A DNA stretch of 64,000 bases from Leptospira bourretii (lineage in GTDB: Bacteria > Spirochaetota > Leptospiria > Leptospirales > Leptospiraceae), in NCBI RefSeq assembly GCF_004770145.1, contig NZ_RQFW01000005.1, positions 496,001-560,000 of the forward strand, in the 5' to 3' direction. Numbering within the stretch: position 1 is the first letter of the stretch; each line of letters opens with the position of its first letter. The notes under the pieces were generated by a model. It was not told where the DNA came from. It did no database searches and saw only the letters and a list, made by a program, of their open reading frames with translations. Made by a program: the position numbers and the translations under genes. Below, one piece after another: positions 1-10,334 of this stretch.

Positions 1-2
1 TG

Positions 3-1028
3 GTCTTTGCTATGGTCGCACCCATTGGCGAAGGACTCCTCATCGCATTCGCTGTAGTTTTTTTAGCAGTGGGTATCTCCAGTGCCGTTCACAGCGCTGA
101 GGTCATTGCGGAACGAGTGGGCCCAGCACTTGGAACTTTGATTTTGGCAATTTCTGTAACAGTGATCGAAGTGGCACTCATTGTCAGCCTTATGAGTAAT
201 GACACAGCAGACTCACCACAAATTGCAAGGGATACCGTTTTTGCTGCGCTTATGATTGTCACCAACGGAATCATAGGCATCTGTATTTTGTTAGGTGGAT
301 TAAAGCACAAGGAACTAGGATTCCAATTAGTGGGAACTACTGCTTTGCTTGGAGTTTTGGCAGTACTTTCCACGCTTACATTGATTTTGCCTTTATACAC
401 AACATCTACAAACAAAGGGACTTATAGTGCAGGACAACTCATGTTTGTATCGCTCGCCTCTCTTGTTTTGTATGGATCCCTTGTATGGTCACAAACAAAA
501 TCACATAAAAACTTTTTTTCAGCCTCAGAAGGAGAGCTGGCTCCCGTAGTGACCACTCACACAAGACCAAGTCAAAAAAGGGCCATCACTAGTTTTATTT
601 CTCTTTTATTTTCTCTTTTCGCAGTCGTTGGATTATCAAAAATCCTTAGCCCAACGATTGAAAACACCATTTCTGCATTAGGTGCTCCCAAAGCAGTGGT
701 AGGGATTGTGATTGCCATTCTTGTTTTGGCTCCAGAAACATTGGCAGCCATGAATGCCGCCAAAATCAATGAACTACAAACGAGTTTGAACTTAGCATTG
801 GGATCAGGAGCTGCCAGTATTGCCCTAACTATACCGGCGGTTAGCCTTTATTCGTTGTTATTTGATAAACCATTAACCCTTGGGTTAGATACCAAAGGAA
901 TTGTATTTTTAATGGTAACCTTTCTTGCAGGAAGTTTTACCTTTGGGTCGGGAAGGACCACATCTCTTCATGGACTCATCCATTTAGTGATTATGGCATC
1001 CTTTTTGGCAATTTCACTTATGCCATAG
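3..1028 (+). CDS. Ca2+/H+ (cation/proton) antiporter, ChaA-like, 5' end outside window
   Basis: Inner-membrane cation/proton exchanger of the CaCA superfamily, expected to export Ca2+ (or Na+/K+) in exchange for protons. About ten hydrophobic segments are visible, arranged as two halves. Each half carries the acidic helix typical of the family: EVALIV near residue 53 and APETLAA near residue 238 (counted from the internal Met at base 12). E. coli ChaA is about 366 residues; the frame is open to the left edge (VFA before the first Met), so the true start is probably upstream of the window and the gene is listed as partial. It converges on nrdA, with a hairpin between them. Ion specificity cannot be told from sequence. 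Confidence 0.8.
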   Translation, partial: VFAMVAPIGEGLLIAFAVVFLAVGISSAVHSAEVIAERVGPALGTLILAISVTVIEVALIVSLMSNDTADSPQIARDTVFAALMIVTNGIIGICILLGGLKHKELGFQLVGTTALLGVLAVLSTLTLILPLYTTSTNKGTYSAGQLMFVSLASLVLYGSLVWSQTKSHKNFFSASEGELAPVVTTHTRPSQKRAITSFISLLFSLFAVVGLSKILSPTIENTISALGAPKAVVGIVIAILVLAPETLAAMNAAKINELQTSLNLALGSGAASIALTIPAVSLYSLLFDKPLTLGLDTKGIVFLMVTFLAGSFTFGSGRTTSLHGLIHLVIMASFLAISLMP

Positions 1029-1040
1029 AATTTGGATACA

Positions 1041-1075
1041 GTTTAGAAGTTAGATTCAAAATCTAACTCCTAAAC
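1041..1075. terminator. Bidirectional hairpin terminator between antiporter and nrdA
   Basis: Inverted repeat GTTTAG-AA-GTTAGATT, loop CAA, AATCTAAC-TC-CTAAAC. Outer and inner arms (6 and 8 bp) pair perfectly around a 2-nt internal mismatch. It lies between two converging genes, as expected for a shared terminator. The U tract is poor, so efficiency is uncertain. Confidence 0.6.
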
Positions 1076-1099
1076 TCTTCGACTTCTAATGATGATTCG

Positions 1100-3481
1100 T
1101 TAACTACCGCAGACTAGACAACCTTCTTCCATAGAACATGCTTCACCCACAAATTCAGATTCCACCTCTTTTTTGTTAGCTGGCAATGGATTGGAGACAT
1201 TTTCTTTTGTTTTTTGGATTTGTTCTTTTTCGATTGTGAATTGGATGGCCTGCGAAGCAGCTTTGGTTCGTAGATAATACATCCCTGTTTTTAAACCTTG
1301 TTTCCAAGCGTAAAAATGCATGGAGGTGAGTTTGGATACAGTTGGATTTTCCACAAATAAATTTAAGGATTGGGACTGGCAGATAAAAGCACCTCTATCT
1401 CTTGCCATATCAATGAGAGATCTTTGTTTCATTTCCCAAACTGTTTTGTAAATTTCTTTGATGGAATCGGGAATAGAAGGAATGGATTGGATGCTACCAC
1501 CTGCTGCTATGATTTGGTTTTTCATCTCCGAATTCCAAAGCCCTAGTTCGATCAAATCATGTAACAAATGTTTGTTTACAATAATGAATTCTCCACTGAG
1601 GACTCGTCTCGAATAGATATTGGAAGTATAAGGTTCAAAACATTCATTGTTTCCTAAAATTTGGGAAGTAGATGCGGTGGGCATCGGAGCGACGAGGAGA
1701 GAATTCCGTGTTCCATATTGGATCACTTCTTTCCGGAGTGATTCGAAATCCCATCGACCCGTTGGTTTGACATTCCATAGATCAAATTGGAAAATCCCTT
1801 CAGAAAGCGGAGAACCAAGAAAACTTGGATATGTTCCTTCTTCTTTGGCAATGTCTTTACTTGCAGTCATGGCGGCAAAGTAGATGGTTTCAAAAATTTC
1901 AATATTGAGGTTTTTTGCGACTTCACTTTCATAAGGCATACGAAGTAGGATAAAAACATCGGCAAGACCTTGGACACCAATCCCAATGGGACGATGTTTC
2001 AAATTAGAATTTTTTGCTTCGGGGACAGGGTAATAATTTTCATCAATGATACGATTCAAATTCACCGTCATCTGATAGACAATTTCATATAACTTGTCGA
2101 ATAAAAACTTACCTTCAGAAACAAACTTTGGCAAGGCGACAGAAGCTAAATTACAAACTGCAACTTCCTCTGGACTTGTGAATTCTAAAATTTCTGTGCA
2201 AAGGTTACTACTTTTGATAGTTCCTAAATTTTTCTGATTACTTTTTGCATTGGCTGCATCTTTGTACAATAAATAAGGTGTTCCTGTTTCAATTTGAGAT
2301 TCAACGATAGCAAACCAAAGGTCTTGTGCTTTGACTTTGGTTCTGGCTCGCCCTTCTTTTTCATACTGTTCATATAAAGAAGCAAACTCATCTCCATAAA
2401 CTTCCGATAAACCTGGGGCTTCATTAGGACAAAACAAACTCCAGTCGCCACCCTCTTCCACTCGTTTCATAAATAGATCCGAAATCCAAAGTGCAAAAAA
2501 CAAATCACGAGCCCGCATCTCTTCTTTGCCATGATTTTTCTTTAATTCCAAAAATGGAAAGATATCTGCATGCCAAGGTTCCAAATAAATGGCAAATGCT
2601 CCTTTGCGTTTCCCACCACCTTGGTCTACATAACGGGCTGTATCATTAAACACCCGTAACATGGGAATGATTCCATTACTTGTTCCATTCGTACCACCAA
2701 TATAAGAACCAGTGGCTCTGATATTATGAATGGATAAACCAATCCCACCTGCACTTTGGGATATTTTTGCAGTTTGTTTGAGAGTATCGTAAATTCCATC
2801 GATGCTATCGTCTTTCATAGTCAAAAGAAAACAGCTACTCATTTGTGGTTTCGGAGTTCCTGCATTAAACAGTGTAGGTGTGGCGTGAGTGAACCAACGT
2901 TCGCTCATTAAATGATAAGTTTTGATAACATCGTCTATTCGATGTTTATGGATTCCCAGAGCAACTCTCATGTACATATGTTGTGGACGTTCTACGATTT
3001 GGCCGTTTAATTTTAATAAATAGGATTTTTCTAAAGTGCGGAATCCAAAATAATCAAATCCAAAATCTCTATCATAAATAATGGAGCTATCCAAAAGTTC
3101 TGAATGTATTTTGATAATTTCCCAAACATCATCTGCAATAAGAGGCATCTGTTTATTGGTTTTTGGATCGATATAGGAATACAACTGTTCCATCGTTTCC
3201 GAAAAGGATTTGGTTGTGTTTTTGTGTAGGTTACTCACAGCAATACGACTCGCTAGAAGAGCGTAATCTGGGTGTTTGGTGGTGAGAGAAGCAGCAATTT
3301 CTGCCGCCAGATTGTCAAGTTCCGAAGTGGTAACACCATCATAAATTCCTTCGATTACTTTTTTGGCAACATCAATGGGACTGACCAAACGGCTGAGACC
3401 ATAGGATAACTTTTCAATCCTGGCCGTCACTTTATCAAACTTTACCGATTCACTTTTTCCATTTCTTTTGATTACAAACAT
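1100..3481 (-). CDS. nrdA: Ribonucleoside-diphosphate reductase, class Ia, alpha (catalytic) subunit
   Basis: Reduces ribonucleoside diphosphates to deoxyribonucleotides with NrdB. Residues 1-95 form an ATP-cone (overall activity site). Catalytic features seen: C217 (QMSSCF) and C443 (VAVCNLAS) as the disulfide pair, C428 and E430 in NLCTEI as the thiyl-radical site, the NNECFEPYT loop near 611-619, Y735-Y736 for radical transfer, and the C-terminal CLVC (788-791) that is re-reduced by thioredoxin or glutaredoxin. At 793 residues it is a normal class Ia length. It follows nrdB by 20 bp on the minus strand, the reverse of the E. coli nrdA-nrdB order. No intein or frameshift is seen. Confidence 0.97.
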   Translation of the reverse strand: MFVIKRNGKSESVKFDKVTARIEKLSYGLSRLVSPIDVAKKVIEGIYDGVTTSELDNLAAEIAASLTTKHPDYALLASRIAVSNLHKNTTKSFSETMEQLYSYIDPKTNKQMPLIADDVWEIIKIHSELLDSSIIYDRDFGFDYFGFRTLEKSYLLKLNGQIVERPQHMYMRVALGIHKHRIDDVIKTYHLMSERWFTHATPTLFNAGTPKPQMSSCFLLTMKDDSIDGIYDTLKQTAKISQSAGGIGLSIHNIRATGSYIGGTNGTSNGIIPMLRVFNDTARYVDQGGGKRKGAFAIYLEPWHADIFPFLELKKNHGKEEMRARDLFFALWISDLFMKRVEEGGDWSLFCPNEAPGLSEVYGDEFASLYEQYEKEGRARTKVKAQDLWFAIVESQIETGTPYLLYKDAANAKSNQKNLGTIKSSNLCTEILEFTSPEEVAVCNLASVALPKFVSEGKFLFDKLYEIVYQMTVNLNRIIDENYYPVPEAKNSNLKHRPIGIGVQGLADVFILLRMPYESEVAKNLNIEIFETIYFAAMTASKDIAKEEGTYPSFLGSPLSEGIFQFDLWNVKPTGRWDFESLRKEVIQYGTRNSLLVAPMPTASTSQILGNNECFEPYTSNIYSRRVLSGEFIIVNKHLLHDLIELGLWNSEMKNQIIAAGGSIQSIPSIPDSIKEIYKTVWEMKQRSLIDMARDRGAFICQSQSLNLFVENPTVSKLTSMHFYAWKQGLKTGMYYLRTKAASQAIQFTIEKEQIQKTKENVSNPLPANKKEVESEFVGEACSMEEGCLVCGS

Positions 3482-3501
3482 AATGACACCTTTATTAAAT
3501 T

Positions 3502-4473
3502 TTAAAAATCTTCATTCAAAGAGAATGTAAAACCTTGTTCCGAATTTAAAACACCAGCCTTTTGGTATTCACCCACTCGTTTTTCAAAAAAATTTGTTTT
3601 GCCTTCCAAGGAAATCATTTCCATAAAATCGAAAGGATTGGAGGAATAATATAGTTTTTCAAATCCAAGTTCAATGAGCCAACGATCTGCCACAAATTCA
3701 ATGTATTGTTGCATAAGTTTCGCATTCATCCCAATCAGATCCACTGACAACGATTCGGTGATGAATTCTTTTTCTATATTGACTGCATCGGTAAAAATTT
3801 CATACACTCGTTCGGCACTTGGTTTTTCATTTATCATTTTAAATAGGATACAAGCAAACTCACAATGTAAAGCTTCATCGCGACTGATCAGTTCATTGGA
3901 AAAACTAAGGCCAGGCAGAAGTCCTCGTTTTTTCATCCAAAAAATAGCGCAAAAACTCCCACTAAAAAATATTCCTTCCACAGCAGCAAAGGCAAGGAGT
4001 CGTTCCGCAAAATTCCCTTCACCTATCCAACGTAAGGCCCATTCTGATTTTTTTTGAACGGCAGGAATGGTTTCTATGGAATGGAAAAGTCTATTTTTTT
4101 CTTTTGGATCTTTAATATACGTATCAATTAAAAGCGAATAGGTTTCAGAGTGGATATTTTCCATCATAATTTGAAAACCGTAGAAACACCTAACTTCAGG
4201 AAGTTGGACTTCACGCATAAAGTTTACGGCTAAGTTTTCGTTTACGATTCCATCACTTGCAGCAAAAAATGCCAAAACATTACTTAAAAAAAATCTTTCG
4301 TTATTTGATAAGGAATTCCAATCATCCAAATCTCCACTCAAATCGATTTCTTCTGCCGTCCAAAAGGATGCCTGTTGTTTTTTATACATCTCCCAAATTT
4401 TAGGAAACTTAATGGGAAGGATCACAAATCGATCCTTATTTTCTTTTAATAAAACTTCTGATTGGTAATCCAT
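3502..4473 (-). CDS. nrdB: Ribonucleoside-diphosphate reductase, class Ia, beta (radical) subunit
   Basis: Carries the dinuclear metal site and stable tyrosyl radical used by NrdA. All expected ligands are visible: D74, E105, H108, E166, E200 and H203, with the radical tyrosine at Y112 in ENIHSETYS, four residues after H108 as in E. coli (H118/Y122). This marks a Tyr-radical class Ia enzyme rather than the Phe-containing class Ic type. It has 323 residues, compared with about 375 in E. coli, which is usual for the shorter NrdB group. It is the first gene of the nrdB-nrdA operon; the palindrome upstream is a candidate regulator site. Confidence 0.97.
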   Translation of the reverse strand: MDYQSEVLLKENKDRFVILPIKFPKIWEMYKKQQASFWTAEEIDLSGDLDDWNSLSNNERFFLSNVLAFFAASDGIVNENLAVNFMREVQLPEVRCFYGFQIMMENIHSETYSLLIDTYIKDPKEKNRLFHSIETIPAVQKKSEWALRWIGEGNFAERLLAFAAVEGIFFSGSFCAIFWMKKRGLLPGLSFSNELISRDEALHCEFACILFKMINEKPSAERVYEIFTDAVNIEKEFITESLSVDLIGMNAKLMQQYIEFVADRWLIELGFEKLYYSSNPFDFMEMISLEGKTNFFEKRVGEYQKAGVLNSEQGFTFSLNEDF

Positions 4474-4545
4474 TCAACAACTCCAGGTTCGAATTTCTAT
4501 ATTTTATGCACCTCTTTTGCCAGAAGAGAATCACACAATACCAAC

Positions 4546-4557
4546 AAACATATGTTT
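4546..4557. promoter_or_regulatory. Palindrome upstream of nrdBA, possible NrdR-type operator
   Basis: AAACATATGTTT is a perfect 12-bp palindrome about 73 bp before the nrdB start. Next to it (4533-4540) ACACAATA resembles half of the NrdR box consensus. The spacing and the second box are not canonical, so assignment to NrdR is only a guess. Confidence 0.25.
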
Positions 4558-4578
4558 ATTGGTTGAAATTGGTATGGA

Positions 4579-4746
4579 ATGGATTTTTTCCATGGCCAAA
4601 TCTCGTCGACCCGGAACACAACAACTTGTTTGGAAGAAGGTGTGGGTATCCCGGTAGCAATAGTCCGGGGCCCTGAAAAAATTTTCGGTACAGATGATCG
4701 TTTACGGGCGATTCATATGTGGGAAGATCCGACTTTTCTTATCTGA
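4579..4746 (+). other. Gene-poor stretch 4474-4981; possible decayed small coding fragment
   Basis: About 500 bp lies between nrdB and the next convincing gene. One 55-codon frame (4579-4746) has a protein-like second half (GIPVAIVRGPEKIFGTDDRL), while an overlapping frame from 4591 starts MAKSRRPGTQQLVW and stops at 4651. No ribosome binding site precedes either. This could be a frameshifted gene remnant or chance. Nothing else was recognised up to 4981. Confidence 0.2.
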
Positions 4747-4981
4747 TTTGATAAGAATTTACGGTTGCGCCGTCAGTTGAGGAGTTTCACCTCATTCCTC
4801 CCGGAATAGAATCTAAAGAAACCGTATGAGACATATTTTGTCAATGGAATAAAACGAGGGAAATTTCAAAAAAAGACTCTAATGAAGAAACCTGTTCTAT
4901 TGGGAAAAAGATAATTCCCATAGATTATCAAATTTCTTGTATCAGTCCTTTAGGAACATTCAAAATCTATCTAACAACACT

Positions 4982-5563
4982 ATGAAAAAAATCATATTCA
5001 TACTACTGTTAACTGCATTTACAGCTTCACAAGCAGCAGAAGTTACTCCGAAAGATAATTTAAGTGATTCCAAAAATGAGAATCGATCAAGATGGGATTT
5101 AGTTTGGAGAAGTGCAGTTTTACCAGGATGGGGTTTGATTCATGGAAAAGAGTACCGTAAGGGATATCTTGTCGCAGGAATTACAACCTTACTTGCAAGA
5201 TCAGAATATAAAGGTCACAACGACGAAGAACGAGGTAGGGAAACATTTTCCGAATCACAAAAATTTTTACAATTTTCTTATTTAAACCAGCCGACTTCAT
5301 CAGACCAGAATTTAATTTTATTACTTTATAGTTTGGAATCAAAAAAAGACTTAGATAAAATTCGAGAAAACAATGAATTGAAACTTAACCTACTCGCATT
5401 AAAATATATTATGCAACTATGCTATACCTACTGGTATGGAATTTCTTGGGAAAAAGGAACCAACGGATCTGGATTACAATTCGATATTCAAAAAGATTCA
5501 ATAAACATAGGACAAAATTTTAACGCACAAAAGTTTTTAATTTCTTATGAATTATCATTTTAA
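4982..5563 (+). CDS. Hypothetical exported protein, DUF5683-like
   Basis: Function unknown. The start at 4982 is preferred over the upstream ATG at 4937 because it begins a clean signal peptide (MKKIIFILLLTAFTASQAAE). The mature protein opens with charged residues, then WRSAVLPGWGLIHGKEYRKG followed by a hydrophobic stretch. That pattern, Pro-Gly-Trp-Gly before a short membrane segment, resembles DUF5683-type proteins. The C-terminal part has no recognised motif. It stands alone on the plus strand between nrdB and the hybrid kinase, both on the minus strand. About 193 residues. Confidence 0.6.
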   Translation: MKKIIFILLLTAFTASQAAEVTPKDNLSDSKNENRSRWDLVWRSAVLPGWGLIHGKEYRKGYLVAGITTLLARSEYKGHNDEERGRETFSESQKFLQFSYLNQPTSSDQNLILLLYSLESKKDLDKIRENNELKLNLLALKYIMQLCYTYWYGISWEKGTNGSGLQFDIQKDSINIGQNFNAQKFLISYELSF

Positions 5564-5752
5564 ATATACAGAATTTAAATTTACTTTTATTTGTTTGACA
5601 ATTCATGTCATAGATAGACTTAAAATTAACGGCTTCACAATTGAATCTAAAATAATAAGTCTTCTCATTGGAATACCAACTTTTTTCCCAACAATGCATT
5701 CAGATCTTTCGATTGTCTTAGCTCGCACAGATCCGACAATAATCCAATTTGA

Positions 5753-8491
5753 TTAAGTCAAATTTTTATATATCGTTGTCAAAAGTTCAGAGAGAATGAT
5801 TGGTTTTTTTACATAACCATTCATTCCATTTTCCAGATATTCATTCAATTGGGAATCCATACTATTTGCAGTGATAGCAATGATAGGGATGTCACGATAA
5901 GAATCATCTCGTTTGCGAATGAGTTTAGTGGCTTCCATTCCATCAAGGACAGGCATCTGAATGTCCATGAGAATCATATCATACCGATTTTCCAAGTGGC
6001 CAAGAGATGCATCTAACAGTTGTATTACTTCTTCTCCATTTGATGCAAGGCTTACTTCAATATTTTCCTTTTGAAATATTTTTAGTATAAACTTTTGGTT
6101 TAATAAGTTATCTTCTGCGACCAAAATATGATATTTTTGATCAGGGTTAATTACCTTGGTACTGGCATTTTCAATAGTTGTTTCTTTTTGGTCGGTTTTT
6201 TCGAATGGAATTGTAAATTGAAAACTGGAACCTTCATTCAAATGACTATGAACTTCGATTTCTCCGCCCATCAAGTTTACAAGTTGTTTGGAAATGTACA
6301 ATCCAAGTCCAGAACCTTCAAATTTTTTAGTGCGTGAATCTTCTAATTGGACAAAACGATTAAACAGTTTATGAATGTTTTCATCAGAAATTCCGATTCC
6401 AGTATCTCTTACTACAAATATAAGAAATTTTTGATCGTTGCTCAATGAAACATTTAGACTTACGGAACCTTCCGAAGTAAACTTCAATGCATTTGCAATT
6501 AGGTTAATCAATATTTGGCGAAGTCTATTTTCATCAATCAATATATGTAAATCAGAATCCAATCCAGATAAATTAATATGAAACTCTAAATTCTTTTTGA
6601 TTGCATCCGCTAAAAACAACTGAACCACATCTTTACATAATTTGTTTATATCCGTTGGTTTTGGAAGAATCTCTAACTTTTTATTTTCTAACTTAGAAAC
6701 ATCTAAAATATCATTGATGATTGTCAAAAGAGATAAAACAGACTTTTTTGCATTATCTAAATAGTCTTGTTGTTCAAAATCTATTTTTGTTTGTTCCAGT
6801 AATGTCAACATTCCCAAAACTCCATTCATTGGAGTTCGGATTTCATGACTCATGTTTGCTAAAAACTCAGATTTTACACGATTTGCTTTTTCTAATTCAA
6901 AAGTTCTTTTTTCAACTATGTCCTGAATGCTTTTTTCTTTTCCCATAATAATTAGGATTAAAATTCCGAGTAACCCTGTTAACAAAGAAGATACGATCAA
7001 AAGAAATCGCGATGCATTGGTAAGATTCATTTGAAAGTACTTTTTAGTGGCAATGGTTTTGATATTTAATACATGAGAACCGATTGTGATTGGATGTTCA
7101 TATAAAAACTCTGAAAAAATTTTTTCATCTGTATTGGAACAATCTTTTGAAAATATTTCAACATGGTTTGGTTCACTTGCCTCTTCTATTCTAATACATA
7201 AATGGTTTTGGTCATTTCCAATGACTGCATTATTCATAATGGTGGCGATACGAACCGCTGCCACTGCAAATCCATATTCCCGATTCAACCTTGTCACTGG
7301 ATAAAAAACCAAAAATCCTAAATTGTTTTCTAAGTTTTGGACAAGATTGATTTTTCCTGTAATTTCGATCCCTTTTCTTTCTGTGGCACTGAACAATGCC
7401 TTTTCTCTTGTTGGATCAGACAATAAATTAAACCCAATGGCATGTTTGTTTTCTGAGTAAGGAAATATATATCGAATAAAAACATAATCGGATTTTTCTT
7501 TGGCGGGAATGATTCTTTCCTCTTTTTTTTCATAGATACCATTTGATTCTGGATAATCTATCTTCATTTTTGTTTCACTTGTCAAACGTGAAGAATGTTT
7601 GATCAAAGGATCCCAAGACAATGCAGCTACACCATTTGCATCTTCTATAATCTCTTTAGAAAATTGATCAAAATTTTGACGATTTAAATGTTCGGTAAGT
7701 GCTAAAAAAGCACCCAATGATTTTACAACTCTTAATGTTTCTAAAAATTGATTTTCAATTCCTGTTGAAATAATTTGTCCATCAGATTTGATTCTATACT
7801 TAATAAATTCTTTTTCCCAATTTTTCGTAACAAAAAAAATAGATAGAGTAAAAACAAATGTACTCATTGTTGCTGAAGCAAAAATAATCAGTCTTAATAA
7901 TTTTTCTTCACCTCTATACCATTTCCAAATCAATATCAATAGTGGAGTAAAAATGATAATCCCAATTGAGTCACCCATCCACCAAGTAAGCCAAGTTTGG
8001 AATAAAAATTCGAAGTAAATGATTTTAAAATATAATAAAGACAAACTTCCGATAATAGAAGAAATGAGAGCGTTGACTGGTCCTGCTAAGATAAAAAAGA
8101 TTAAAATCTCATGAGCTTGGAAGATATTTAAATTTGGGTTGGAATACTTTTTTAAAAAGTGAGCACCTATCAGAGCGGCAGAGGAATTCCCAAATGAAAT
8201 GGTTATGTTTTGTGGATTAGAAATTAAAAACTGAATCCAACTCTCCGTTGTAGGGAGATAGTTGGTGTTGGTAAAATAAGCCCCCAAAAATAAAGCGAAC
8301 CAGACTTTTTTACCAAACAACAACACAAACCCAAGAGCCAAACCTGCAGGTGGCCAAACCGGTGTGCTGTATCCATCAATAGAGGAAAGATTGAGGCTTA
8401 ATTTTCCTGCAAATAAATAGAATCCAAATACCAGAATTTGTACACTGATTTCCCGAATGAAATTTCTGGTGAATGCATTCAAGGGAGGCAT
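5753..8491 (-). CDS. Hybrid sensor histidine kinase/response regulator (MASE1-CHASE-HisKA-HATPase-REC)
   Basis: Membrane sensor that autophosphorylates and passes phosphate to its own receiver. Residues 10-215 hold about eight hydrophobic helices of MASE1 type (WPPAGLALG near 46). Residues 230-485 form an extracytoplasmic CHASE-like domain, ending in a TM helix at 495-517. HisKA has H549 in NMSHEIRTPMNG. The HATPase N box is NLIANALKF (663-671), with DTGIGI near 696 and GSGLGLYISK near 727. The receiver (788-910) has acidic ED near 794 and phospho-acceptor D843 in LMDIQMP. There is no output domain, so phosphate probably goes on to an Hpt or soluble regulator. The input signal is unknown and no partner gene is adjacent. 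Confidence 0.92.
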   Translation of the reverse strand: MPPLNAFTRNFIREISVQILVFGFYLFAGKLSLNLSSIDGYSTPVWPPAGLALGFVLLFGKKVWFALFLGAYFTNTNYLPTTESWIQFLISNPQNITISFGNSSAALIGAHFLKKYSNPNLNIFQAHEILIFFILAGPVNALISSIIGSLSLLYFKIIYFEFLFQTWLTWWMGDSIGIIIFTPLLILIWKWYRGEEKLLRLIIFASATMSTFVFTLSIFFVTKNWEKEFIKYRIKSDGQIISTGIENQFLETLRVVKSLGAFLALTEHLNRQNFDQFSKEIIEDANGVAALSWDPLIKHSSRLTSETKMKIDYPESNGIYEKKEERIIPAKEKSDYVFIRYIFPYSENKHAIGFNLLSDPTREKALFSATERKGIEITGKINLVQNLENNLGFLVFYPVTRLNREYGFAVAAVRIATIMNNAVIGNDQNHLCIRIEEASEPNHVEIFSKDCSNTDEKIFSEFLYEHPITIGSHVLNIKTIATKKYFQMNLTNASRFLLIVSSLLTGLLGILILIIMGKEKSIQDIVEKRTFELEKANRVKSEFLANMSHEIRTPMNGVLGMLTLLEQTKIDFEQQDYLDNAKKSVLSLLTIINDILDVSKLENKKLEILPKPTDINKLCKDVVQLFLADAIKKNLEFHINLSGLDSDLHILIDENRLRQILINLIANALKFTSEGSVSLNVSLSNDQKFLIFVVRDTGIGISDENIHKLFNRFVQLEDSRTKKFEGSGLGLYISKQLVNLMGGEIEVHSHLNEGSSFQFTIPFEKTDQKETTIENASTKVINPDQKYHILVAEDNLLNQKFILKIFQKENIEVSLASNGEEVIQLLDASLGHLENRYDMILMDIQMPVLDGMEATKLIRKRDDSYRDIPIIAITANSMDSQLNEYLENGMNGYVKKPIILSELLTTIYKNLT

Positions 8492-8539
8492 ATAAGGTTA
8501 AAGACGAGAAAAAATGAAAGAAAAAGCAAAAAATAAACG

Positions 8540-8956
8540 TCAATTGGACTCTACATATTTCTTAAAGTTATCGAGGATTGCCTGCCAACCTCCCCTTTGC
8601 ATTTCAATGGGATTTTGATCTTCCGCATCAAATACTATGGTGACTTGTGTTTGGTTTTCCAAAGATTCAAATGTTACACTGGCTCTTCTACCATCTTCCA
8701 TTGTATAACTAATTAATTTTTGATCGATCACTTTGTCATATGTGGCTTCAAACTCGAAACCAAAACTTCCATCTTTTGCTTCCATTCTTGCGCTGTATTT
8801 ACCACCAACTCGTAAATCATTTTTGGCCCAAGGGCATTGCCAATCGTCAGAAGCAAAGTTCCAATGGATGATATGTTCCGGTTTGGTGTAATCGTCCCAA
8901 ACTTTTTTGGAATTTGTTTGTATTGTTGATTGAATGGTAATTTGCTCGGTCTTCAT
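8540..8956 (-). CDS. SRPBCC (AHSA1-like) protein
   Basis: Small START/Bet v1-fold protein of the activator-of-Hsp90-like group (about 138 residues). The usual family pattern is visible: an N-terminal strand, then VWDDYTKPEHIIHWNFAS, DLRVGGKYSARMEA, and a closing helix with GGWQAILDNFKKY. Such proteins bind hydrophobic ligands, but the substrate is unknown. A second SRPBCC gene follows upstream on the same strand (45 bp gap), and both diverge from an AraC-type regulator, a common arrangement that suggests joint regulation. Confidence 0.85.
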   Translation of the reverse strand: MKTEQITIQSTIQTNSKKVWDDYTKPEHIIHWNFASDDWQCPWAKNDLRVGGKYSARMEAKDGSFGFEFEATYDKVIDQKLISYTMEDGRRASVTFESLENQTQVTIVFDAEDQNPIEMQRGGWQAILDNFKKYVESN

Positions 8957-9001
8957 ACCGGGAGATTCTATTTGTACGGATTTTTCTTGAAAAGCATTTT
9001 C

Positions 9002-9451
9002 TTATCTTCTCTCAGCGATTTCTTTTATGATCTCCAAACATTGGTTCCAACTTTCTTCCGAATGTTTCAATTTGTCCTCGGCCGTAAATCCAGTTTGCGT
9101 TAAACGAATAGTCACAATTCCGTTTTTCTCTTCCAAGTGATTTTCAATGATCGAATAGTTTTCAGGTTGATCCGGTAATCCAAAAAAAGCCGTAAAATAA
9201 GAATATTTGAATGTATGAGGAGATTGGAATTTAAGGATGGTTCCTTTTTCTTCATAAGGTGTTCCTTCCCACACTCCTTTAAATAAAAGCGAACTTCCTT
9301 CTTTCCATTCTGAAATAGCCTCAGTTCCATACAAATATTCTTTGATGTATTTAGGGGATGTAAGTATCTCCCAAACTTTTTCCAAACTAGAATGAATGGT
9401 TTTTGTCAGATGCAAATGTAAATTGTGATTCAATTGGTTTGTTGTATTCAT
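9002..9451 (-). CDS. SRPBCC domain protein
   Basis: Second Bet v1-fold/START-like protein, about 149 residues from the chosen start. Family pattern seen: SLEKVWEILTSPKYIKEYLY, a central WKEGSSLLFKGVWEG and a C-terminal helix HSEESWNQCLEIIKE. The start at 9451 (MNTTNQLNH) is chosen over 9478 because a GAGG sits 7 bp upstream. It shares an apparent operon with the SRPBCC gene at 8540-8956 and diverges from the AraC-type regulator. Ligand unknown. Confidence 0.82.
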   Translation of the reverse strand: MNTTNQLNHNLHLHLTKTIHSSLEKVWEILTSPKYIKEYLYGTEAISEWKEGSSLLFKGVWEGTPYEEKGTILKFQSPHTFKYSYFTAFFGLPDQPENYSIIENHLEEKNGIVTIRLTQTGFTAEDKLKHSEESWNQCLEIIKEIAERR

Positions 9452-9529
9452 TGTGTTCCTCGGAAAATACCATACCAAAAAGAAAAAGATTTGGATTGTA
9501 AAAACACGACAAACCGCTAAATAAGTGGT

Positions 9530-10333
9530 ATGGTCAGAGAAAAAGGAAAACCGGCACGAGGAGTTTTACGCCAAACCAAGGCCGACCTGGTCGCAAAACA
9601 CAATCGGTTTTTTGCCAATGAAAAACTAGATTTTTTTATTGAGCACTATTGGACTGTTAGTTGGGACTTAACAAACCAAAAACCTTATCTTGCAGAAACA
9701 CTACCTTACCCAAGCGTTCACATTGTATTTGAAAAAGAAAATTCAAAAATTTTTGGAGTCACCAAAGGTAGATTTTCTACCTTATTACAAGGAAAAGGTT
9801 CTGTCTTTGGAATCAAATTTCGTCCCGGTGGTTTTTATCCTTTTTTTAAAAAATCAGTTTCTACTCTCACGGACAAAAAATTACCTCTATCGATTCTCTC
9901 CAATGAAGAAATTTTAAACCTAGAAAACCAAATTTTTAACTTAGAAGAAGAAACAAGTCGAGTCGAATTGGTTGAAACTTGGTTAGAAAAAATTCTAATC
10001 AACCCAGATCCAAAAATCCCTTTTCTCAATGGAATCATAGATAAAATCAAAGAAGATCGAGGGATACAATCGGTAGACCAAATTGTAAAATTGACTTCGA
10101 TGAACCTTCGAAGTTTACAAAGGTTATTTCGGGAGTATGTGGGAGTTAGTCCAAAATGGGTGATCCAAAGATTTCGCATCCAAGAAGTAGCAGAACGAAT
10201 TGAAAAAGAAAAAACAATCCATTATGCAGAAATGGCTTTGGATTTAGGTTATTACGATCAGGCACATTTTATAAGAGATTTCAAAAACACAATAGGCTTA
10301 AGTCCAGAAGAGTATTTGAAAACGCTTGTTTGA
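9530..10333 (+). CDS. AraC-family transcriptional regulator
   Basis: 267-residue DNA-binding regulator. The N-terminal 150 residues resemble the sensor half found in DUF6597-type AraC proteins (EHYWTVSWDL, FGIKFRPGGFYPFF). The C-terminal 100 residues form the two helix-turn-helix units: IVKLTSMNLRSLQRLFREYV and the second, ALDLGYYDQAHFIRDFKNT, ending GLSPEEYLK, the classical AraC signature. It diverges from the two SRPBCC genes with about 80 bp between starts, so it probably controls them. No effector can be inferred. Confidence 0.88.
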   Translation: MVREKGKPARGVLRQTKADLVAKHNRFFANEKLDFFIEHYWTVSWDLTNQKPYLAETLPYPSVHIVFEKENSKIFGVTKGRFSTLLQGKGSVFGIKFRPGGFYPFFKKSVSTLTDKKLPLSILSNEEILNLENQIFNLEEETSRVELVETWLEKILINPDPKIPFLNGIIDKIKEDRGIQSVDQIVKLTSMNLRSLQRLFREYVGVSPKWVIQRFRIQEVAERIEKEKTIHYAEMALDLGYYDQAHFIRDFKNTIGLSPEEYLKTLV

Positions 10334-10334
10334 C

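Noticed and set aside
5547..5756. 69-codon frame at the end of the DUF5683-like gene
   Set aside because: It overlaps the upstream gene, lacks a ribosome site and shows no protein-like pattern.
5745..5761. Palindrome ATTTGATTAAGTCAAAT as a regulator site
   Set aside because: It falls at the end of the hybrid kinase gene, before a T run, and is better explained as a weak terminator stem.
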